64,000 bases of DNA, taken from Gemmatimonadales bacterium. Lineage in GTDB: Bacteria; Krumholzibacteriota; Krumholzibacteriia; LZORAL124-64-63. Position 1 is the stretch's first letter, and every line of letters begins with the position of its first letter. Of this stretch, positions 63,059-64,000 are shown in pieces. The stretch lies in the NCBI GenBank assembly GCA_019038745.1, contig JAHOYV010000014.1, positions 23,376 through 87,375 on the forward strand, written 5' to 3'. Made by a program: the position numbers and the translations under genes. Below the pieces are notes generated by a model that saw nothing but the letters and a program-made list of their open reading frames with translations, was not told where the DNA came from and did not search any database.

Positions 63059-64000
63059 CTTGATACTCATTGAGGCCTCCCCCAAGACGTAACCGTTTGG
63101 TACGCTGGGTGGTGCCAACCTTCCCCAAAAAAGGAGGAGACCCAATGAGATTCTTCACAGACCGCCACCAGAACTACTGCGGCATCGACCTGCACGCCAG
63201 ATCAATGTACCTCTGTATCCAAAACCTCGAAGGGAACCTCGTTCTGCATCAAAACATGCAGGCCAAGCCCGAAGCGTTCCTAAAAGCCATCGAACCATTT
63301 CGGGAAGATGTCGTCGTCGGTGTCGAATGCATCTTCACCTGGTACTGGCTGGCCGACCTCTGCGCAGAACACAACATCCCCTTCATCCTCGGACACGCAT
63401 TATACATGAAAGCGATCCACTGAGGGAAGGCTAAGAACGATCGTATCGATTCCCGCAAAATTGCAGCTCTCATGCGCGGTGGTACTTTCCCCATGGCCTA
63501 TGTCTACCCGACCAAAATGCGAGCCACCCGGGATCTACTCAGAAGACGGAACCATCTGACCAGAAAGCGTGCCGAGCTGCTCAGCCACATCCAGAACACG
63601 AACAGCCAGTACAACATGGAGCCCTTCGAAGCGAACATCTCCTACAAACAGAACCGCATCGGTGTGGCCGAACAGTTCATCGACCCGGATGTCCGGATGA
63701 GCATGCAAGCCGACCTCGAACTGATTGCTCACCTGGACGAGCTGAAAAGCAGACTTGAGCTGCACATCACCCGCAACGCCAAGAACCACGACCCACAAGC
63801 TTTGTATCGCTTGCGCACCGTGCCCGGCATTGGGCCGATCATTTCTTTGGTGATCCTCTACGAGATCGAAGACATAAACAGGTTCCCCAGGGTACAGGAT
63901 TTTACCTCGTACGCACGGCTGGTCAAGTGCGCCAAGGAGTCGGCCGGCAAACGAAGCGGAACCAGTGGCGGCAAGATCGGCAACGCGCATCTGAAGTGGG
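63055..64000 (+). mobile_element. IS110/IS1111-family insertion sequence (copy B, runs off window)
   Basis: The left end AAGCTCTTGATACTCATTGA is shared with copy A. A short non-coding left part of about 90 bases precedes the transposase. In the IS1111 group the bridge RNA lies in the right-end region, which is outside the window. Its position in the L'' arm of attC matches the known attC-targeting IS1111 subgroup. Confidence 0.85.
63145..64000 (+). pseudogene. IS110/IS1111 transposase with internal TGA, 3' end outside window
   Basis: The frame starts at ATG 63145 (AAGGAGGAG upstream) and is open to the window end except for a single TGA at 63421-63423. The surrounding residues are YMKAIH-stop-GKAKNDRIDS, where the family has HGGKAKNDRIDS, so one base (GGA to TGA) was changed. 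The DEDD residues (GIDLHARS; VGVECIFTWYW; KNDRIDS) and the Transposase_20 part (TVPGIGPIISLVILYEI, FTSYARLV) are all present. It was called as one broken gene. Confidence 0.85.

Noticed and set aside
63421..63423. Programmed readthrough or recoding of TGA in the transposase
   Set aside because: No selenocysteine-like element or slippery tract is seen and TGA is a normal stop in many genes of the window; a point mutation is simpler.

Overview
The window looks like an origin-proximal chromosome segment of a Gram-negative, deep-branching bacterium. Evidence for an outer membrane is a TonB/ExbB/ExbD system, several lipoproteins and an O-antigen-ligase-like protein. Large Ser/Thr-kinase/TolB/TPR, CHAT and PD40 proteins fit Acidobacteriota, Gemmatimonadota or FCB-type lineages (for example Krumholzibacteriota), but no sequence seen here fixes the phylum.

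Layout. 1-9.7 kb: a classical origin-side block, yidD-yidC-khpB(jag)-mnmE-mnmG-rsmG, then a perfect parS palindrome and parA-parB. 9.7-12.5 kb: an orphan PAS histidine kinase, an M23 endopeptidase and a bactofilin (envelope and cell shape). 12.5-18.6 kb: an HD-GYP protein translationally coupled to an unknown 671-aa protein on the minus strand, an AtpZ/MFS pair, and a MerR-like regulator. 18.9-22.3 kb: a degenerate Ser/Thr kinase-TolB-TPR protein lacking the DFG motif, divergent from a padR-HAAS pair. 22.4-29.7 kb: a complete F-type ATP synthase operon atpI-B-E-F-H-A-G-D-C closed by a strong intrinsic terminator. 29.7-32.7 kb: a hybrid histidine kinase with an NMT1/THI5-like sensor.

32.7-37.7 kb: a TPR-CHAT protease-like lipoprotein, divergent from an unusual ECF-type sigma factor and a zinc-type (ZAS) anti-sigma factor with a TPR extracytoplasmic part. 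I consider this the best candidate for an undescribed regulatory system. 37.8-44.8 kb: dsrC, a DUF885 peptidase, mutM, a TerB-DnaJ co-chaperone, a small perfect inverted-repeat element, orphan cheR and an M3 oligopeptidase. 44.8-50.8 kb: a TtpC-type TonB operon (secreted protein, DUF3450, long ExbB, short ExbB, ExbD, TonB, TPR). 50.8-56.3 kb: an operon of O-antigen ligase-like protein, a Cache-PAS-nucleotidyltransferase fusion and a metallophosphoesterase, and an NTT-like transporter.

56.4-64 kb: accessory DNA. Several minus-strand cassette genes (two membrane or secreted proteins of unknown function, an ICMT-like methyltransferase, a PD40 lipoprotein-like protein, a SAM methyltransferase, vapBC) are punctuated by integron attC sites. 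At least one attC is complete, with the bulged L'' arm. No integrase gene is visible, so this is a CALIN-type array or part of an integron lying outside the window. Two copies of an IS110/IS1111-family element sit at the same point of two attC sites, and one is broken by an IS3-type element.
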